A DNA stretch of 8,565 nt, from NCBI GenBank assembly GCA_023442635.1, contig JAEZYR010000066.1, positions 1-8,565 of the forward strand, given 5' to 3'. Shown one piece after another: positions 6,484 through 8,565 of the stretch (positions are counted from its first letter, which is position 1; every line of letters begins with the position of its first letter). The DNA is from Bacillota bacterium (GTDB taxonomy: Bacteria > Bacillota > Clostridia > Saccharofermentanales > Fastidiosipilaceae). The notes below the pieces were generated by a model. That model was not told the origin of the DNA, did no database searches, and saw only the letters and a list, made by a program, of their open reading frames with translations. Both the position numbers and the translations under genes were made by a program.

Positions 6484-7361
6484 GGAGCCATCTCCTGCTC
6501 TGTTGCTGCTCTCCCCTCACGATCTGCGTTAGGTACGACAACAAAGACATTTCGCAAATCTGAAAAATCCACGTAGGGTTTTAGGCTGGCCCAAACGCCA
6601 CTGTAATCATGATGAACGGCCTGAATAACACCTATGGGGATACCTGCGGGATAAAGGCCGCCTTCACCTGATGTCAAAAGTTCATCTCCAACTTCGAGTC
6701 GAGCTGTTGACGGTATGCGGTCTACCAAACACAGGCCATCTTTTTTGAGCATCCAGGATCCCTGCACCCTGACGGCACTGCCATCTATTCGATTCACTCT
6801 AGCTGATACACTGCTGCCTTCTGCCACAATGGGTAAAACTTTTGAACTCGCAAGGTCTGTTAGCAAAACACGGCCAACAAGATGCATATTCACATCAACA
6901 ACTGTCGCTCGGCTGCTATCTTGCTGGCTCAATCGATCTTGCTGGCCGCGATCAATGCGCAATGTATCAAACCAGCGATCGAGAGCGAGACTGAGCACAT
7001 TGGCGTGCATGACAGTTGAGCCGCGATAGCGTTCTTTTATTTGAAGGCCATCCCGCAGTTCCTTGTACTGCTCCAAATCTGCACGCAGCTGATGATTTTC
7101 CTGCTCCAACTGCGCATTTTTCTCTTGCAAGGCCAGGATGTCTTGGTTTAACTTTTCACCTTCCTGCAAATTCTGGCGAAAATTCTCTAATCCCTGTCCC
7201 CACCTAGCAACAAAACTTTGCACGGGTGTCATCACAACTGATAAGGGTGAAAAAATTTTGGGTAAAGAGCTGCTAGGAAAGCATGCGAGCAAGAAAATAA
7301 GCCCAGCCAGCAGACCGATCAATAAAAAGGTAGCTTTAGGGTGTTTCAAGCGCTTAGACAT
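6480..7361 (-). CDS. mreC: Rod shape-determining protein MreC
   Basis: MreC is a bitopic scaffold protein of the elongasome. It links cytoplasmic MreB and membrane MreD to PBP2 on the outer face of the membrane. The 293-residue length is normal. A short basic N-terminus (KRLKH) precedes a membrane helix at about 11-31. A Gln/Glu/Leu-rich coiled coil spans about 57-109, the dimerisation region of MreC. The beta-barrel domain follows, with the family signature TSGEGGLYPAGIPIGVI at 230-246. The ATG start has GAGG with a 7-nt spacer. The gene follows the VanY-like gene by 54 nt, with no terminator seen, and its TGA overlaps the mreD GTG by 4 nt, so co-expression of mreC, mreD and mrdA is likely. 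No mreB lies in front of it, which is unusual for this locus. Confidence 0.96.
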   Translation of the reverse strand: MSKRLKHPKATFLLIGLLAGLIFLLACFPSSSLPKIFSPLSVVMTPVQSFVARWGQGLENFRQNLQEGEKLNQDILALQEKNAQLEQENHQLRADLEQYKELRDGLQIKERYRGSTVMHANVLSLALDRWFDTLRIDRGQQDRLSQQDSSRATVVDVNMHLVGRVLLTDLASSKVLPIVAEGSSVSARVNRIDGSAVRVQGSWMLKKDGLCLVDRIPSTARLEVGDELLTSGEGGLYPAGIPIGVIQAVHHDYSGVWASLKPYVDFSDLRNVFVVVPNADREGRAATEQEMAP

Positions 7362-7415
7362 AAGAGGGCCTCATCTTAATGGAGCCTGTCGTGTATAGCC
7401 AACGCCTGCTCATAC

Positions 7416-8384
7416 TTATGAAACACCCAGGTATTCTTCTAACGTAATGCTTGGGTTGCCGCCAATTTCGGCTGCTACCTCTTTGCCGACATAACGGAAA
7501 TGCCAAGGCTCGTACATATAGCCAGTAACAGATTCTTTGCCTTCCAGATAACGTAAAATCCAGCCATAGCGCCAACTGTTAGCAGCCAACCATTGACCAG
7601 CAGGATGTTTTCCTAATGCTTCCTCGAGACCTATCTCCGGTACAGACATGTCTAGGGCAAGCCCCAGCTGGTGCTCACTCTGCCCAGGCCGTGCAGAATA
7701 ACGCGAAGCCGCAGCCAAACCATCCACTGCCACATAGCCATTAAATAGCTCTTCTTGATATTCGTAGCTGCGATAGCCGCTGTAAAAGCGAATATCAAAA
7801 CCAGCTTCCTTGGCTGCCGCCTGTAATTCCTTCCACGCCTGCATGGCTTCGGGCCTCAAATGCCAGCGGTCGTTGTACTTGTCGATCTTAACGGGTTTAT
7901 ATGCTCGACTACCCCAATGGTTTTTATTGACAAGTTCGATTCCACGCACACGATAGGGCGTATCTAGCTCAGCACCACGGCGTCCATCTGGAGACTGTGG
8001 TTCTTCGGTCGTGCTTGTTGTTGGCTTCGGAGCCTGTGTTGCGGCCTCTGTTGGCGCTGCTGCAAGTGGTGAGGTCTCAGCAGGCGTATCTTTCGAAACA
8101 GACGGCGTCGTATCTCGCCTCTCATCGGATAAAGAGGCTTCAGATTTCTCCACACTTGGTGTTGCGTTCATGTCAGATGGTGCTGACAAACTTTCGGCAG
8201 GAATAGACGGTGACAAGGAAAGATTAGCTTCTCTATGATCACTCGAAGATGCAGCCATAGAGAGCGGTGGAGGCATGTTTCGGTTGCCACAAGACGACAA
8301 GACTAAGGCTGTTCCCAAAAGCAGCAAGCCCTCTACTGCAATTCTTTTATGACGGTGCAAGCGATTATAGAAAAAGCGGTGCAT
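7416..8384 (-). CDS. VanY/LAS-type D-alanyl-D-alanine carboxypeptidase, lipoprotein
   Basis: This is predicted to be a zinc peptidase anchored outside the membrane that removes the terminal D-Ala from peptidoglycan stem peptides. From the ATG at 8384 it has 322 residues. A basic N-terminus (RHKR) and hydrophobic stretch end in the lipobox LSSC, so Cys32 is the probable lipidation site. Residues 33-138 form a Ser/Thr/Pro/Ala-rich linker of low complexity. The LAS/VanY domain covers about 145-315, with SGYRS at 202-206, the zinc motif SEHQLGLALD (His238, Asp245) and EPWHFRYVG (catalytic Glu292, zinc His294), so the enzyme looks intact. The frame extends upstream to a TTG at 8477 overlapping the radC stop, but that start lacks a Shine-Dalgarno and would spoil the signal peptide, whereas 8384 has GGAGGG. 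It sits between radC and mreC, where mreB is normally found. D,D- rather than L,D-specificity is inferred from family resemblance. Confidence 0.9.
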   Translation of the reverse strand: MHRFFYNRLHRHKRIAVEGLLLLGTALVLSSCGNRNMPPPLSMAASSSDHREANLSLSPSIPAESLSAPSDMNATPSVEKSEASLSDERRDTTPSVSKDTPAETSPLAAAPTEAATQAPKPTTSTTEEPQSPDGRRGAELDTPYRVRGIELVNKNHWGSRAYKPVKIDKYNDRWHLRPEAMQAWKELQAAAKEAGFDIRFYSGYRSYEYQEELFNGYVAVDGLAAASRYSARPGQSEHQLGLALDMSVPEIGLEEALGKHPAGQWLAANSWRYGWILRYLEGKESVTGYMYEPWHFRYVGKEVAAEIGGNPSITLEEYLGVS

Positions 8385-8389
8385 ATGAA

Positions 8390-8395
8390 CCCTCC
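8390..8395 (-). promoter_or_regulatory. Ribosome binding site deciding the VanY-like start
   Basis: GGAGGG on the minus strand lies 5 nt before the ATG at 8384. It favours this internal start over the TTG at 8477. The resulting N-terminus is a normal lipoprotein signal peptide. Confidence 0.8.
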
Positions 8396-8473
8396 ATAGT
8401 TTTTTTATCTTATCACGCCCATACCCATTCTCAGCGCAACAGGACATCTCCCCGCCTTTTGAGCTTTCGTCGT

Positions 8474-8565
8474 TCAAGCTGCTAATAGGCCGTTTTGTCG
8501 CATTGAGTAATAGTTATGATCCGAGATAATAACATGATCAATCAAAATGACACCTATGGTTTTCC
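8474..8565 (-). CDS. radC: RadC family (JAB/MPN domain) protein, C-terminal end only
   Basis: This is a partial gene cut by the right edge. One minus-strand frame stays open from the edge to a TGA at 8476-8474 and encodes 29 residues, including TIGVILIDHVIISD, then YYSMRQNGLL. This matches the typical RadC C-terminus, where a hydrophobic strand reads like 'ELLDHIIIGD' and is followed by 'YVSFREEGLL'. RadC is a JAB1/MPN-fold metalloprotein long annotated as a DNA repair protein, but its true role is uncertain. The metal-binding motif lies upstream, outside the window. Context supports the call, because radC stands directly before mreBCD in many Bacillota. The next start lies 89 nt downstream of the stop. 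The match is made from memory of the family and rests on a short stretch, but motif and synteny agree. Confidence 0.82.
   Translation of the reverse strand, partial: KTIGVILIDHVIISDHNYYSMRQNGLLAA

Noticed and set aside
8403..8440. Promoter-like TTGCGC with a GATAAG box before the VanY-like gene
   Set aside because: The spacing is about 19 nt and both boxes are poor matches. Readthrough from radC is the simpler explanation.
8385..8477. N-terminal extension of the VanY-like gene to a TTG overlapping the radC stop
   Set aside because: There is no Shine-Dalgarno before this TTG, and the extra 31 residues would precede and mask a normal lipoprotein signal peptide that has its own good ribosome binding site.
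8534..8565. Possible plus-strand gene starting with ATG at 8534 and running off the right edge
   Set aside because: The opposite strand in the same bases encodes a recognisable RadC C-terminus, and the ribosome binding site is weak.

Overview
The window reads as chromosomal DNA of a Gram-positive anaerobe of the Bacillota, most likely class Clostridia. The evidence is strong GGAGG-type ribosome binding sites, frequent TTG and GTG starts, the radC/mreC/mreD/mrdA gene order, a long clostridial-type PBP2, a lipoprotein VanY-type peptidase and a DUF5702-like pseudopilin protein. Base composition is near balanced. The genus cannot be told from sequence reading alone. Every gene I can support lies on the minus strand, so transcription runs from the right edge to the left edge.

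Right part (8565 to 3688), cell-wall elongation block: the last 29 codons of radC enter at the right edge. They are followed by a secreted lipoprotein D,D-carboxypeptidase of the VanY/LAS type, then mreC, mreD and mrdA (PBP2). mreC and mreD overlap by 4 nt (GTGA), and mrdA starts on a TTG directly after the mreD stop, so these three are translationally coupled. The usual Bacillota order is radC-mreB-mreC-mreD. Here mreB is absent and the VanY-like gene occupies its place. MreC and MreD form the membrane and extracellular scaffold, PBP2 crosslinks peptidoglycan, and the carboxypeptidase would trim the same peptide stems outside the membrane.

Middle part (3687 to 3012): a 175-nt gap carries a good sigma-A type promoter and leads into a small methylglyoxal-synthase-like gene. 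In many Clostridia mgsA lies at the end of the mre-mrdA-min-rodA cluster, so the position is as expected. However, minCDE and rodA are missing here, and the protein appears to have lost the catalytic and phosphate-binding residues of methylglyoxal synthase. A 13-bp hairpin follows the gene as a probable terminator.

Left part (3011 to 27): three tightly packed genes encode membrane-anchored pseudopilin-like proteins: a 96-aa TadE-like protein, a 522-aa DUF5702-like protein and a 358-aa TadE-like protein. They look like the minor-pseudopilin section of a clostridial Tad (Flp-type pilus) locus. No Tad ATPase, platform protein, Flp pilin or prepilin peptidase is present in the window. The operon may continue past the left edge.

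There is no gene-free stretch over 300 bases, and I saw no RNA gene, CRISPR array, insertion sequence or attachment site. The best candidates for something new are the degenerate MGS-like protein, the replacement of mreB by a carboxypeptidase lipoprotein, and the pseudopilin cassette.
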